Shown here: positions 8,559 through 17,452 of the stretch, in pieces
Layout: every line of letters starts with the position of its first letter
How positions within the stretch are numbered: position 1 is the stretch's first letter
Assembly: GCF_014170305.1 (NCBI RefSeq)
Contig: NZ_LZZT01000024.1
Coordinates: 24,446-88,445, forward strand
Origin: Achromobacter sp. UMC71
Lineage (GTDB): Bacteria; Pseudomonadota; Gammaproteobacteria; Burkholderiales; Burkholderiaceae_B
Direction: 5' to 3'
DNA: 64,000 bases
Position numbers and translations under genes: made by a program
The notes under the pieces: generated by a model
Databases searched by the model: none
What the model saw: only the letters and a program-made list of their open reading frames with translations
What the model was told of the DNA's origin: nothing

Positions 8559-9900
8559 GCTTGCCTCCCGACACGATGTTCGGTTTCTTGGTGGCCAGGA
8601 AGCCGCGGATGTGCGCCACATCGTCGTCGCCGATGGCCGGCGCCTGGTTGGTCCAGGCCGTGCGGATGAAATTGATGACGTCGGTGATGTCCCGGTCGCT
8701 CAGGTGGTTGAAGCCGGGCATCGCGAAGGCCATGGCGTCGTGGTCGTTGCCAGGCATCTTGCCGCCTTCCAGCGTGATCTGGATGATGGACTGCGGGTTC
8801 TGCGCGAACACGGCCGAGTTGCCGGCCAGCGCCGGGAAAATGCGCGGCATGCCCTGGCCGTCGGCGCGGTGGCAGACCACGCACTGTTCCATGTAGATCA
8901 CCGCGCCGCGCGAGTCGTAGCGGCCATCCAGCAGCGCCGCGGTGGTGCTGTCCGCCTTGGCGGCAAACACCGGCAGCTTGCCCTGCACGGGCGGCAATTG
9001 CTTCAGATAGGCCGCGATGCTGCCCAGGTCGTCGTCCGTGAAATAGCGCGTGCTGTGCTCGACCACGTCGGCCATCGCGCCAAACGCCGCCACCCTGTCG
9101 GTGCGGCCCGTCTTCAGGAATAGCGTGATGTCGGCAGCGCTCCAGGACTGCAAGCCCTGGGCTTCGCCGCGCAGGCTCTTGGCGCGCCAGCCGTCGATCA
9201 CCGCGCCCGACAGGAACGCATCGCCGTCCGCCATGGACAGCGCCTTTTCCTGGTAGGCCAGGCCGCGCGGCGTATGGCAGGCGCCGCAATGCCCTGGCCC
9301 TTCCACCAGATAGGCGCCGCGGGTCAGCTTCTCGTCGGCCCCGGCCGGGGCCGCGAACTGGCGCTTGCCGGCAAACAGCGCCTGCCACCACGCCATCGGC
9401 CAGCGCATGTTCAGCGGCCACGGAATGGTCGAGTCGCCGCTGGGCTTGCTGTCGGGCTGCACGTCGGCCATGAAGTACGCGTACAGGGCCTGCACATCGG
9501 CGTCGGGCATGATGGCGTACGACGGATACGGCATGGCCGGATAGAGCGGCGTGCCGTCCTTGCGGATGCCGTACTGCACCGCGTTCTTGAAATCGGCGTA
9601 GCTATACGCGCCGATGCCGGCGGTCTTGTCGGGCGTGATGTTGGACGAATAGATCGTGCCGACCGGCGTCTGCATCGCCAGGCCACCGGCGAAGGGCTTG
9701 TCGCCCGGCACGCTATGACAGGCCACGCAGTCGGCCGTGCGCGCGATGTAGGCGCCGGCCTGGACCAGGCGCCTGTCTTGCGGATCGACGGTTGCCGTCG
9801 ACGCCGTCTTGCGATGGGCGGTCAGCACCTGGGCGCCGCCGATGGCGCCTGCCGCCAATACCAGCAGCGCCACCACCGCCTTGATCCCGAACTTCTTCAT
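8551..9900 (-). CDS. Triheme cytochrome c (alcohol dehydrogenase subunit II-type)
   Basis: Exported or membrane-anchored cytochrome c of 449 residues with three heme motifs: CVACH (58-62), CGACH (205-209) and CVVCH (340-344). An N-terminal hydrophobic segment (residues 6-26) may be a signal peptide or anchor. The family includes the electron-transfer subunits of membrane gluconate, aldehyde and alcohol dehydrogenases, which pass electrons to quinone or terminal oxidases. No such dehydrogenase subunit is adjacent; the partner here is the overlapping TsdA-like gene. The start at MKKFGIK was chosen for the GGAGGG upstream of it. Confidence 0.85.
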   Translation of the reverse strand: MKKFGIKAVVALLVLAAGAIGGAQVLTAHRKTASTATVDPQDRRLVQAGAYIARTADCVACHSVPGDKPFAGGLAMQTPVGTIYSSNITPDKTAGIGAYSYADFKNAVQYGIRKDGTPLYPAMPYPSYAIMPDADVQALYAYFMADVQPDSKPSGDSTIPWPLNMRWPMAWWQALFAGKRQFAAPAGADEKLTRGAYLVEGPGHCGACHTPRGLAYQEKALSMADGDAFLSGAVIDGWRAKSLRGEAQGLQSWSAADITLFLKTGRTDRVAAFGAMADVVEHSTRYFTDDDLGSIAAYLKQLPPVQGKLPVFAAKADSTTAALLDGRYDSRGAVIYMEQCVVCHRADGQGMPRIFPALAGNSAVFAQNPQSIIQITLEGGKMPGNDHDAMAFAMPGFNHLSDRDITDVINFIRTAWTNQAPAIGDDDVAHIRGFLATKKPNIVSGGKHE

Positions 9901-10061
9901 CAATCCCTCCGTTGCGCGCCGGCAAGCGCGCACGTCGGGTGTTCGTACAGCGTTGTCCAGCTTATGAAGCCAGCTTACGCCTTTTGGTAATTAACATATG
10001 ACTGAAAAGCATAAAAGTATCGGGGTTGTTTGACCGTGCGCAAATGGCGGTGATGGAAAGA

Positions 10062-10083
10062 CAAAGGCCCCCGAAGGGGGCCC
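10062..10083 (-). terminator. Rho-independent terminator after the GST gene
   Basis: Read on the minus strand, GGCCCCC-TTC-GGGGGCC (10066-10082) forms a strong hairpin followed by TTTGT. It lies 22 bases past the GST stop codon. Confidence 0.8.
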
Positions 10084-10104
10084 GTAGTCTGGTGGCTGCG
10101 GCGC

Positions 10105-10803
10105 TCAAGCCGGAATTGTCAGACCCTTGACCACTGCCGGACGCGCCACGAAGGCTTCCAGCACGCGGGCGACGTTCTTGAATTGCGAGAACCCGACTAG
10201 GTCGCCGGCGCCGTAGAAGCCGACCAGGTTGCGCACCCACGGCAGGATCGCGATGTCGGCGATCGTGTATTGGTCGCCCATGACCCAGGCGCGGCCTTCC
10301 AGGCGCTTGTCCAGCACGCCCAGCAGGCGTTTGGACTCGGCCACGTAGCGGTCGCGCGGGCGCTTGTCTTCGTAGTCCTTGCCAGCGAACTTATGGAAAA
10401 AGCCCAGTTGCCCGAACATCGGACCGATGCCGCCCATCTGGAACATCACCCATTGCAGCGTCTCGTAGCGCCCGGCGGTGTCGGCCGGGATGAATTGGCC
10501 GGTCTTGCTGGCCAGGTAGATCAGGATGGCGCCCGACTCGAACAGCGCCAGCGGCTTGCCATCGGGGCCATTCGGATCCAGGATCGCCGGGATCTTGTTG
10601 TTGGGGCTGAGCGACAGGAATTCGGGCGAAAACTGGTCCTGGGTGTCAAAACTGACCCGGTGCGGCTCATAGGGCAGCCCAAGCTCCTCCAGCAGGATCG
10701 ACACCTTCACGCCGTTGGGCGTGGGCAGCGAATAGAGCTGGATGCGGTCGGGGTGCCGGGCAGGCCATTTCTTGGTGATGGCGAACGAGTCTAGGGAAGA
10801 CAT
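10105..10803 (-). CDS. Glutathione S-transferase (YfcG/YghU-like, Nu class)
   Basis: Cytosolic glutathione S-transferase family protein of 232 residues. The N-terminal thioredoxin-like domain begins IQLYSLPTPNGVKVSILLEELGLPYE, with Thr-Pro-Asn rather than Cys-Pro at the active-site turn. The glutathione-binding NNKIPAIL and the FESGAILIYLA motif follow at residues 65-100, then the all-alpha C-terminal domain with DQYTIADIAILPW. These features match the YfcG/YghU group, whose members have disulfide reductase activity with glutathione. The gene is monocistronic with its own terminator. Confidence 0.88.
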   Translation of the reverse strand: MSSLDSFAITKKWPARHPDRIQLYSLPTPNGVKVSILLEELGLPYEPHRVSFDTQDQFSPEFLSLSPNNKIPAILDPNGPDGKPLALFESGAILIYLASKTGQFIPADTAGRYETLQWVMFQMGGIGPMFGQLGFFHKFAGKDYEDKRPRDRYVAESKRLLGVLDKRLEGRAWVMGDQYTIADIAILPWVRNLVGFYGAGDLVGFSQFKNVARVLEAFVARPAVVKGLTIPA

Positions 10804-10978
10804 GCGTGGGAGCTCCTGGAGATCCGGGGTGACGATGAGGAACGCGGTGGCGGCGTGGGCGGCGGCGGGCCGGCGCCCACAAGGCGTCGCGCAAATTTAA
10901 CGCAAATCGCCCCGGGACACGCGTTTCGCGGCCGGTGCCGTGCGGCGCCCGGTCCACCCACGGATTGCGGGCATCCGG

Positions 10979-12322
10979 TCAGGCATGACGGCTCTGCGGC
11001 AGCACGGTCAACGCCACCAGCGCCACCACGCAGGCGCCCATGACATACAGCGCCGGCGCGAATGACACCCCGGTGGTGTAGGAGATCCAGGTCAGGATGG
11101 CCGGCGCGAAACCGCCCAGCACCGTCACCGCGGTGTTGTACGCCAGGGACATGCCGGACGAGCGCACCGCCGTCGGAAAGACCTCGGACAGCGCAGCGGG
11201 CGCCGCGCCGACATACAGCGCGACCAGCAGGCAGAACAGGGACTGCACCACGATCAGCGCGAACTGCGTGTGGTTAGCCTGCAGCCACATCATCAGCGGA
11301 TACACGGCGACCAGCAGCAACAGGGCCGAACCGCGCAGCACCGTGCGGCGTCCGTAGCGGTCGGACAGCGTGCCGGAAAAGAAGCAGCCGCCGATCAGGA
11401 ACAGGTTGCCCACCAACGCGCCCAGGAAGGCCTGCGAGCTGGTAAAGCCCATGCTCTTTTGCACGTAGATCGGCATGAAGATGATCAGCGCATACGGGCC
11501 GATCGCCCACAGCACCGACATGCAAAAGCCGGTGAACAGCTCGCGCGGATAGTCGCGCAGCACGGCCAGCAGCGGCGCCTTGACGTGGCTCTTGTTGGCG
11601 GCCTGGCGCGCCTGCTCTTCGCGAAAGTGCGGGGTTTCGTCCAGCGTGCGGCGCATCCACAACCCAACCGGCGCGATGGCCAGGCCCACGATGAACGGAA
11701 TGCGCCAGCCCCACTCGCCCACCTGGTCTTCGGTCAGCAGGGTGGTCACCAGCGTGGCGACCAGCGCGCCCAGCAGGTTGGAAATGCCCATGCTGGCCTG
11801 CAGCCAAGACGCGTACTGGCCACGCTTGCCTTCAGGCGCGTGCTCGACCAGGAACGCCGTGGCGCCGCCCACTTCGCCGCCCGCCGAAAAGCCCTGCAGC
11901 ATGCGGCCGCACACGATCAGGAGCGGCGCGCCCACGCCGATGGCCGCGTAGGGCGGCGCGATGGCGATCAGCAGCGTGCCCAGCGCCATCAGCATGATGG
12001 TCATGGTCAGCGCGGCCTTGCGTCCGGCCCGGTCGCCATAGGACCCCAGCACCAGCGCGCCCAGCGGCCGCACCACGAAGCCCAGCCCAAAGGCCAGGAA
12101 CGAGGCCATCAGCTGCACCGTGGGGTCCGCGTTCTGGAAGAAGTTCTGCCCGATGTACACCGCGAACAGCGCGTAGACCGAGAAGTCATACCATTCCAGC
12201 GCATTGCCGATCGAGGCGGCGATGACGGCCTTCTTGGCGCCCTTGTGTTCGTCCGCGGCGGCATGGGGAGGATAGGCCCCGGCGCCCGGATTGATTGCGA
12301 TATTTTTCATTGACGTTCCCAT
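10979..12322 (-). CDS. MHS-family MFS transporter (metabolite:H+ symporter)
   Basis: Twelve-segment major facilitator of 447 residues in the metabolite:H+ symporter subfamily (relatives of ProP, ShiA and KgtP). Marks are GNALEWYDFSVYALFA at the first membrane segment, the loop motif GSYGDRAGRKAALT, and RMLQGFSAGGEVGGA in the fourth segment. It follows the DUF917 gene on the same strand (131-base gap) and so belongs to the hydantoin-type cluster, where it would import the substrate. The start could be Met1 or Met5 (12310); neither has a strong ribosome binding site. Confidence 0.87.
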   Translation of the reverse strand: MGTSMKNIAINPGAGAYPPHAAADEHKGAKKAVIAASIGNALEWYDFSVYALFAVYIGQNFFQNADPTVQLMASFLAFGLGFVVRPLGALVLGSYGDRAGRKAALTMTIMLMALGTLLIAIAPPYAAIGVGAPLLIVCGRMLQGFSAGGEVGGATAFLVEHAPEGKRGQYASWLQASMGISNLLGALVATLVTTLLTEDQVGEWGWRIPFIVGLAIAPVGLWMRRTLDETPHFREEQARQAANKSHVKAPLLAVLRDYPRELFTGFCMSVLWAIGPYALIIFMPIYVQKSMGFTSSQAFLGALVGNLFLIGGCFFSGTLSDRYGRRTVLRGSALLLLVAVYPLMMWLQANHTQFALIVVQSLFCLLVALYVGAAPAALSEVFPTAVRSSGMSLAYNTAVTVLGGFAPAILTWISYTTGVSFAPALYVMGACVVALVALTVLPQSRHA

Positions 12323-12453
12323 TGAATCGCCCCGTGACCAGGGCTGTCATGCACTGCCGTTCAAACCCGCGCCGCCGTAATGTCGATGCGGTCCCTGCCT
12401 TTGATCCTGACCTCGTCCAGCGCCGCTTCGCAGCCAGCGCCCGCATAGCGCAT

Positions 12454-13545
12454 TCAGCGAGCCAGCGCGTAGCCGGTGAAGTCCATGCCCAGCGCCTTTT
12501 CCACGATGGGGTAGACCGAAGCGTCGGTCACGCTGGAAGACAGCGGAATGTGCTGCTTGGACACGTGCAGGATGGACACCTGCAGGCCTTCCTTGAGCTT
12601 GCCCGCGCTGACCGGGTTGCCATCCGCGTCCAGCGTGGTGATCACGTCCGGGTAGCAGGCGATGCGCTCGCCCTGCGCGTCGGTCACGGCCATGTGTTCA
12701 TTCATCACGTGGATGACGCGCTTGCCGGGGCCTTCGCCGATTTCGACCGTGCCGATGTCGAAGGCCTCTTCGGTGTACTTGAGCGTGTTGCGCACCACCT
12801 TGCCCGAGCCGATGATCTCGCCCTGGGTGGCCTTGCAGATGGCGTCCACCACGGCGCTACCGCCTTTGGGCTGCGCCGCCAGGATGGCTTGGCCCAACGC
12901 CAGCGCGCGGCTGATGCCGCCCAGCGCGGCGTGGCGCCGCACATACGAGGCGCGGATCGGGTTGCGGCAGCTGGCGATGAAGCCGCCGGCCATGTCAGCC
13001 GCGCGGCGCAGCACCGGCGACACCTTGCCGGTGGCGCCATGCACGGTCAGTTCCATATAGGCATGGTTGGCGCGGTTGCCGCCGACGGCGCACTGGATCG
13101 TGGGTTCGGGGCTGCCGGCCAGGCCCAGCGACCCCATGTCGCCCGTGGGATGGGCGCGGATATCGCCCACCGCGTCGACCACCTTGGTGCCCAGCACCGC
13201 GGACGGCAGCCAGCCGTTGAGCGTACTGGACATGCCGTTCTGGCCGATGATCAGCCCGTACAGGCGCTCGCCCAGCGCATCTTGCAGCCGCTCGGCGGCC
13301 TTGACGTAGTCGATGCCCAGCATCTGCCAGTCGGTCAGGCCGCCCGGCGCGCCGATCGCGGCGGCGGTGGCGATCCAGGCGTCGTCAGGCACTTCGTCCA
13401 TCGACACCAACTCGGGCCGGCCGATCGTCACGGCCAAGGCGCCCAGCTCGCGGCCGTGATCAGCCCAGCCGCCACCGCCACAGGCGAACACCGAGCCGCC
13501 CCGGACCGCGGCCTCGACGTCTTGCATCGTCAAGATTCTTCCCAT
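12454..13545 (-). CDS. DUF917 / S-methyl thiohydantoin desulfurase-like protein
   Basis: Protein of 363 residues of the DUF917 family, now also named the S-methyl thiohydantoin desulfurase domain. Visible hallmarks are the glycine-rich SVFACGGGGWADHGRELGA (18-36), ATAAAIGAPG near residue 60, and NPIRASYVRRHAALGGISRALALG in the middle. Known members work on hydantoin-type rings beside hydantoinases. Here a hydantoinase-like amidohydrolase and an N-carbamoylase lie across the LysR gene, which fits a shared pathway. The substrate is unknown, and desulfuration is only one option. Confidence 0.8.
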   Translation of the reverse strand: MGRILTMQDVEAAVRGGSVFACGGGGWADHGRELGALAVTIGRPELVSMDEVPDDAWIATAAAIGAPGGLTDWQMLGIDYVKAAERLQDALGERLYGLIIGQNGMSSTLNGWLPSAVLGTKVVDAVGDIRAHPTGDMGSLGLAGSPEPTIQCAVGGNRANHAYMELTVHGATGKVSPVLRRAADMAGGFIASCRNPIRASYVRRHAALGGISRALALGQAILAAQPKGGSAVVDAICKATQGEIIGSGKVVRNTLKYTEEAFDIGTVEIGEGPGKRVIHVMNEHMAVTDAQGERIACYPDVITTLDADGNPVSAGKLKEGLQVSILHVSKQHIPLSSSVTDASVYPIVEKALGMDFTGYALAR

Positions 13546-13630
13546 GTCGCCCTTCCTTTCCCGATTGCGGTTTAGCCGTTCCAGCGGCGTCGCGCTGGTG
13601 AATCGGAGGAATCATAGGAATCAATCTGGT

Positions 13631-13674
13631 TAATGTCGTATTACCTTTTATGCCTAGTTCATAACATTAAGTTA
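13631..13674 (-). promoter_or_regulatory. Two T-N11-A LysR boxes upstream of the DUF917 operon
   Basis: TAAC-ATTAA-GTTA (13662-13674) and TAAT-GTCGT-ATTA (13631-13643) are perfect inverted repeats with 5-base centres, each a T-N11-A LysR box. Their near edges lie 117 and 86 bases upstream of the DUF917 start, the usual layout of recognition and activation sites. The first has the same arms as the box beside the LysR gene at 14658. Confidence 0.65.
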
Positions 13675-13746
13675 ATTATGCGGCGCGCCCGCTATGACGC
13701 GCGATCCAGGCACGGTCCGCACCTAGGGATATCCCCAGGCGCCACC

Positions 13747-14652
13747 TCAGCCGGATTGGGGCGTAGCGGGCAGGTCCAGCTTGTGCAGGACGTCGATGAA
13801 CGCCTGCGCCAGGCGCGACAACGGCTGCAATTGCAGATGAAACACGTTGACCGGCGCATGCACCGTATCCACGATCGGCACCGTCACCACGTCGGACCAG
13901 ATCGGCCCGGCCACCGTGATTTCATCCACCAGCGCCACCCCGGCCCCAGCCTGCACCAGCGCGCAGGCCACGTGCGCCTGTTGCACCTCGATGCGCGGTT
14001 CAGGCTGGGCGTCTTCCGCGCCAAACAGCTTGTGCACCAACATGCCGAACGGAATGTCGGCGCTGTAGCCGATCAGGGGCTCGCGCGCCAGTTCGGCGGC
14101 CGTGACCTGGCGCCGCGACGCCAGCGGATGCCCCGCCGGCAACACCGCCACGATCTTGTTTTCGTAGAGCGGCCGGGTCGCGAGACTGGGATGGTTCACG
14201 GGCATGTAGGCCACGCCCAGTTCGACCTGCTGGGTCAACAGCGACTGCTCCATCACCGCCGGAATCAGCGTCTGCAGCACGAGGCGGATTTCGGGGTACT
14301 GGCGCCGAAAGCGCGCGATGGCGCGCGGCATCAGCGACTGCCCCAGGCTGGGGCTGCAGGCCAGGCGCAATTGCCCTTCGCGGTTCTCGGCCAGGTTGTC
14401 GGCCACCTCGTTCACGCGCTGCACGTTCTGGTAGAGCGCCGTCACCTCGACGAACAGCCGCCGCGCTTCCGGCGTGGGATACAGCCGGCCCTTGATGCGC
14501 TCGAACAGCATCAGGCCCAGGCGCTGTTCGGTATAGGCGATCAGCCGGCTGACGGCGGGCTGCGACACGAACAGCAGCTTGGAGGCGCCGCTGATCGAGC
14601 CGCTGATCATGATGGCGCGGAACACCTCGATCTGCCGCAGATTCAATTTCAT
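13747..14652 (-). CDS. LysR-family regulator of the hydantoin-type cluster
   Basis: LysR-type regulator of 301 residues. The helix-turn-helix reads LNLRQIEVFRAIMISGSISGASKLL with QPAVSRLI as recognition helix; the ligand-binding domain follows from residue 90. It sits between two halves of a pathway: the DUF917 and MHS genes downstream on its own strand, and the divergent amidohydrolase and carbamoylase genes. A TAAC-N5-GTTA box lies 5 bases upstream of its start codon, and the same box recurs before DUF917. This supports autoregulation and control of both halves. The effector is unknown, presumably the hydantoin-like substrate or its product. Confidence 0.87.
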   Translation of the reverse strand: MKLNLRQIEVFRAIMISGSISGASKLLFVSQPAVSRLIAYTEQRLGLMLFERIKGRLYPTPEARRLFVEVTALYQNVQRVNEVADNLAENREGQLRLACSPSLGQSLMPRAIARFRRQYPEIRLVLQTLIPAVMEQSLLTQQVELGVAYMPVNHPSLATRPLYENKIVAVLPAGHPLASRRQVTAAELAREPLIGYSADIPFGMLVHKLFGAEDAQPEPRIEVQQAHVACALVQAGAGVALVDEITVAGPIWSDVVTVPIVDTVHAPVNVFHLQLQPLSRLAQAFIDVLHKLDLPATPQSG

Positions 14653-14656
14653 ATGC

Positions 14657-14671
14657 TTAACCTGATGTTAA
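14657..14671. promoter_or_regulatory. LysR box in the LysR / amidohydrolase divergent promoter
   Basis: TTAAC-CTGAT-GTTAA is a perfect 15-base inverted repeat containing the T-N11-A core TAAC-N5-GTTA (14658-14670). It begins 5 bases from the LysR start codon and about 84 bases before the amidohydrolase start, so it could serve both autorepression and activation. Confidence 0.65.
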
Positions 14672-14754
14672 TTCCTACGTACATATAAGCATAAGACGTT
14701 TTGATTTGCGATTACTACACTGCCCTTCAATCCTTAGTCTGAATGGAAGTGGTC

Positions 14755-16110
14755 ATGAGCGATTTCGATTGGGTGGTGCGCGGCAATATCGTCGATCCGC
14801 ACGGCATCGTGGAAAACGGCTGGCTGGCGGTGCAAGACGGCAAGATCGCCGCGCGCGGCACGGGCGCGGCCCCCGCCGCGCGCGACAGCGTCGACGCCAC
14901 CGGCCAGTGGATCATTCCCGGCGTGGTCGACGGCCAGGTGCATTCCGGCAGCCAGGCCAACCAGGAAGGCCTGGGCTGGGCGTCGCGCGCCGCGGCGGCC
15001 GGCGGCGTCACCGTCATGGTCGACATGCCCTACGACGACCCCGAACCCGTCGCCTCGCGCCCTCACCTGGACGCCAAGATCGCCGAAGTCGAACGCGACT
15101 GCCACGTGGACGTGGCGCTATTCGGCACCCTGAACACCCAGCACGGCCTGGCGGCCGCGGCCGGCCTGATCGAAGGCGGCGTCTGCGCCTTCAAGTTCTC
15201 GACCTTCGAAGCCACGCCCGGCCGCTTTCCGCGCATCGAGGAAGACGACCTGTACGAAGCCTTCCGCCTGATCGCGCCGTCGGGCCTGGCCTGCGGCGTG
15301 CACAACCAGATGCAGGAGATGACGCGCAAGAACATCGCGCGCCTGATCGACGCCGGCGACACCGGCTGGGACGCCTTCATGCGCGCCCACACCCCGCTGA
15401 TCGAAAACCTGGCCACCGCATTGATCTACGAGATCGGCGCCGAAACCGGCGCCCGCGCCCACGCGGTGCACGTGTCCACCTCGCGCGGCTTCGAGATCTG
15501 CAACATGTACCGCCGCAACGGCCACCACGCCAGCATCGAAACCTGCGTGCAGTACCTGATGCTGAACCACGAAGAACACACCCGCCGCTTCGGCGCCAAG
15601 ACCAAGCACTACCCGCCCATCCGCCCCAAGGCCGAGGTCGACCTGCTCTGGACCCACATCGCCAACGACGAATGCACCTTCGTGTCGTCCGACCACGTCA
15701 GCTGGGGCCTGGAACGCAAGCAGAATCCCAACGTCTTCAAGAACGCGTCCGGCGGCCCGGGCCTGGAAACCCTGCTGCCCGCTTTCTGGACTGGCTGCGA
15801 AGAGCATGGCATTTCACCCACCATGGTGGTGCGGCAGCTGTGCAGCAACCCCGCGAAGCACTTCCTGCTCGACGACCGCAAGGGCACGCTGGACATCGGC
15901 AAAGACGCCGACATCGTCATTCTGACGCCGGAACGCTACGCCTTTGATCCGTCCGGCAGCCTGGCGGCCGTGAACTGGAGCTCGTTCGAAGGCCGCGAGT
16001 TCACCGTTCGCGTTGCCGGCACCTGGTGCCGCGGCCAGCAGGTCTACGACGGCCAGCGCATCGTCAACCAGCAAGGCGACGGCCGCTTCCTGCGCCCGCG
16101 CCAAGCCTGA
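14755..16110 (+). CDS. Hydantoinase/dihydroorotase-like amidohydrolase
   Basis: Amidohydrolase-superfamily protein of 451 residues, closest in layout to hydantoinases, allantoinases and dihydroorotases, which open cyclic amides. Candidate ligands are Lys147 (FKFST, likely carboxylated), His183 (CGVHNQ), His239 (AVHVST) and Asp313 (SSDHVSW). The first metal motif, normally HxH, reads DGQVH, so Gln61 replaces the first His while His63 remains. The start at MSDFDW is preceded by GGAAG; Met at 14743 would add four residues. The stop lies 11 bases before the carbamoylase start, so ring opening and carbamoyl removal are probably coupled. Confidence 0.82.
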   Translation: MSDFDWVVRGNIVDPHGIVENGWLAVQDGKIAARGTGAAPAARDSVDATGQWIIPGVVDGQVHSGSQANQEGLGWASRAAAAGGVTVMVDMPYDDPEPVASRPHLDAKIAEVERDCHVDVALFGTLNTQHGLAAAAGLIEGGVCAFKFSTFEATPGRFPRIEEDDLYEAFRLIAPSGLACGVHNQMQEMTRKNIARLIDAGDTGWDAFMRAHTPLIENLATALIYEIGAETGARAHAVHVSTSRGFEICNMYRRNGHHASIETCVQYLMLNHEEHTRRFGAKTKHYPPIRPKAEVDLLWTHIANDECTFVSSDHVSWGLERKQNPNVFKNASGGPGLETLLPAFWTGCEEHGISPTMVVRQLCSNPAKHFLLDDRKGTLDIGKDADIVILTPERYAFDPSGSLAAVNWSSFEGREFTVRVAGTWCRGQQVYDGQRIVNQQGDGRFLRPRQA

Positions 16111-16121
16111 AGGCCGCCCCC

Positions 16122-17384
16122 ATGCCCCAACCTTTTCCGCCCCTGAACGCCGAGCGCCTGTGGGCCCGCGTCGAAACCCTGTCGCGCTTCACCGTGGCCG
16201 ACCAGCCCTGGACCCGCCGCGCGTTTTCGCCACTGTTCCTGCAAGCGCGCGCGTGGCTGCGCAGCGAATTCGAGGCCGCGGGCCTGACGACCCGCCTGGA
16301 TGCCGGCGGCAACCTGATCGGCACCCGCGCCGGCCGCAACCCCGCCCGCAAGCCGATTGCCACCGGCTCGCACTGCGACACCGTGCCCAGCGGCGGACGC
16401 TTTGACGGCATCATCGGCGTGCTGGCCGGCATCGAGGTCGCCCACACGCTGCAAGAACACGGCATCGAACTGGAACACGACTTCGAGGTCATCGACTTCC
16501 TGTCCGAAGAACCCAGCGACTATGGCATTTCCTGTGTCGGCAGCCGCGCGCTCAGCGGCCAGCTCAGCGCCGACATGCTGGGCGCGTGCAACGCCGACGG
16601 CGAAACCCTGGCCCAAGGCATCGCCCGCATCGGCGGCGATCCGGCAGCGCTCACCGCGCCCCTGCGCGGCGCCCACGGCACCGCGGCCTTTGTCGAACTG
16701 CACATCGAGCAGGGCCCCGTGCTGGAAAGCCGCCAGCTGCCCATCGGCGTGGTCACCAACATCGTCGGCATCCGCCGCGTGCTGATCGTGGTCGAAGGCC
16801 AGCCCGACCACGCCGGCACCACGCCCATGGACATCCGCCGCGACGCCCTGGTCGGCGCGGCCCGCATCATCGACGCCGCCAGCCGCCAGGCCAGCGCCGC
16901 CAGCGGCAATCCGCACTACGTGGTCGCCACCGTCGGCAAGCTGGCCATGACGCCCAACGCCGCCAACGCCGTGCCCGGCCGCGTCGAACTGACGCTGGAA
17001 ATGCGCAGCGACAGCAACGCGGTGCTGGATGCGTTTGCCGAAACGTTGATGGTTGCCGTCGAGCAAGACCTGAAAGCGCTGCGCCTGACCGCCGGCTTCA
17101 CGCAACTGAGCCGCGCCCAGCCCACCGACTGCGCGCCGCTGGTGATGGATGCGGTGAAGGCCGCCGCCGACCAGCTGGGCTACGCCAGTATGCGCCTGCC
17201 CAGCGGCGCCGGCCACGATGCGGTCTACATGGCGCCTACCGGCCCCATCGGCATGATCTTCATCCCCTGCTTGAACGGCCGCAGCCACTGCCCCGAAGAA
17301 TGGATCGAACCCGCCCAGCTGCTGGACGGCACCCGCGTGCTGTATCAGACGGTGCTGGAGCTGGACCGGGTACTGCGCGGCTGA
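16122..17384 (+). CDS. Hydantoinase/carbamoylase family amidase (N-carbamoyl hydrolase)
   Basis: Zn-dependent amidase of 420 residues in the M20 family that includes N-carbamoyl-L-amino acid hydrolases, allantoate amidohydrolases and ureidopropionases. All main motifs are present: GSHCDTVPSGGRFDG (His-x-Asp ligands), the Glu pair in LSEEPSDYG, VELHIEQGPVLE, the dimerisation-domain PDHAGTTPMDIRRDAL, and the C-terminal GHDA and GRSHCPEEW. It removes the carbamoyl or ureido group from ring-opened products. It directly follows the hydantoinase-like gene and completes the expected two-step route. The start at MPQPFPP was chosen by spacing and family alignment. Confidence 0.9.
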   Translation: MPQPFPPLNAERLWARVETLSRFTVADQPWTRRAFSPLFLQARAWLRSEFEAAGLTTRLDAGGNLIGTRAGRNPARKPIATGSHCDTVPSGGRFDGIIGVLAGIEVAHTLQEHGIELEHDFEVIDFLSEEPSDYGISCVGSRALSGQLSADMLGACNADGETLAQGIARIGGDPAALTAPLRGAHGTAAFVELHIEQGPVLESRQLPIGVVTNIVGIRRVLIVVEGQPDHAGTTPMDIRRDALVGAARIIDAASRQASAASGNPHYVVATVGKLAMTPNAANAVPGRVELTLEMRSDSNAVLDAFAETLMVAVEQDLKALRLTAGFTQLSRAQPTDCAPLVMDAVKAAADQLGYASMRLPSGAGHDAVYMAPTGPIGMIFIPCLNGRSHCPEEWIEPAQLLDGTRVLYQTVLELDRVLRG

Positions 17385-17452
17385 AGACGGCCGCCAGCCG
17401 GGCGCCACAAGGGTCCTTTGGTGCGTTCCGTGCTTTCCGAGCTATCTGCGCT

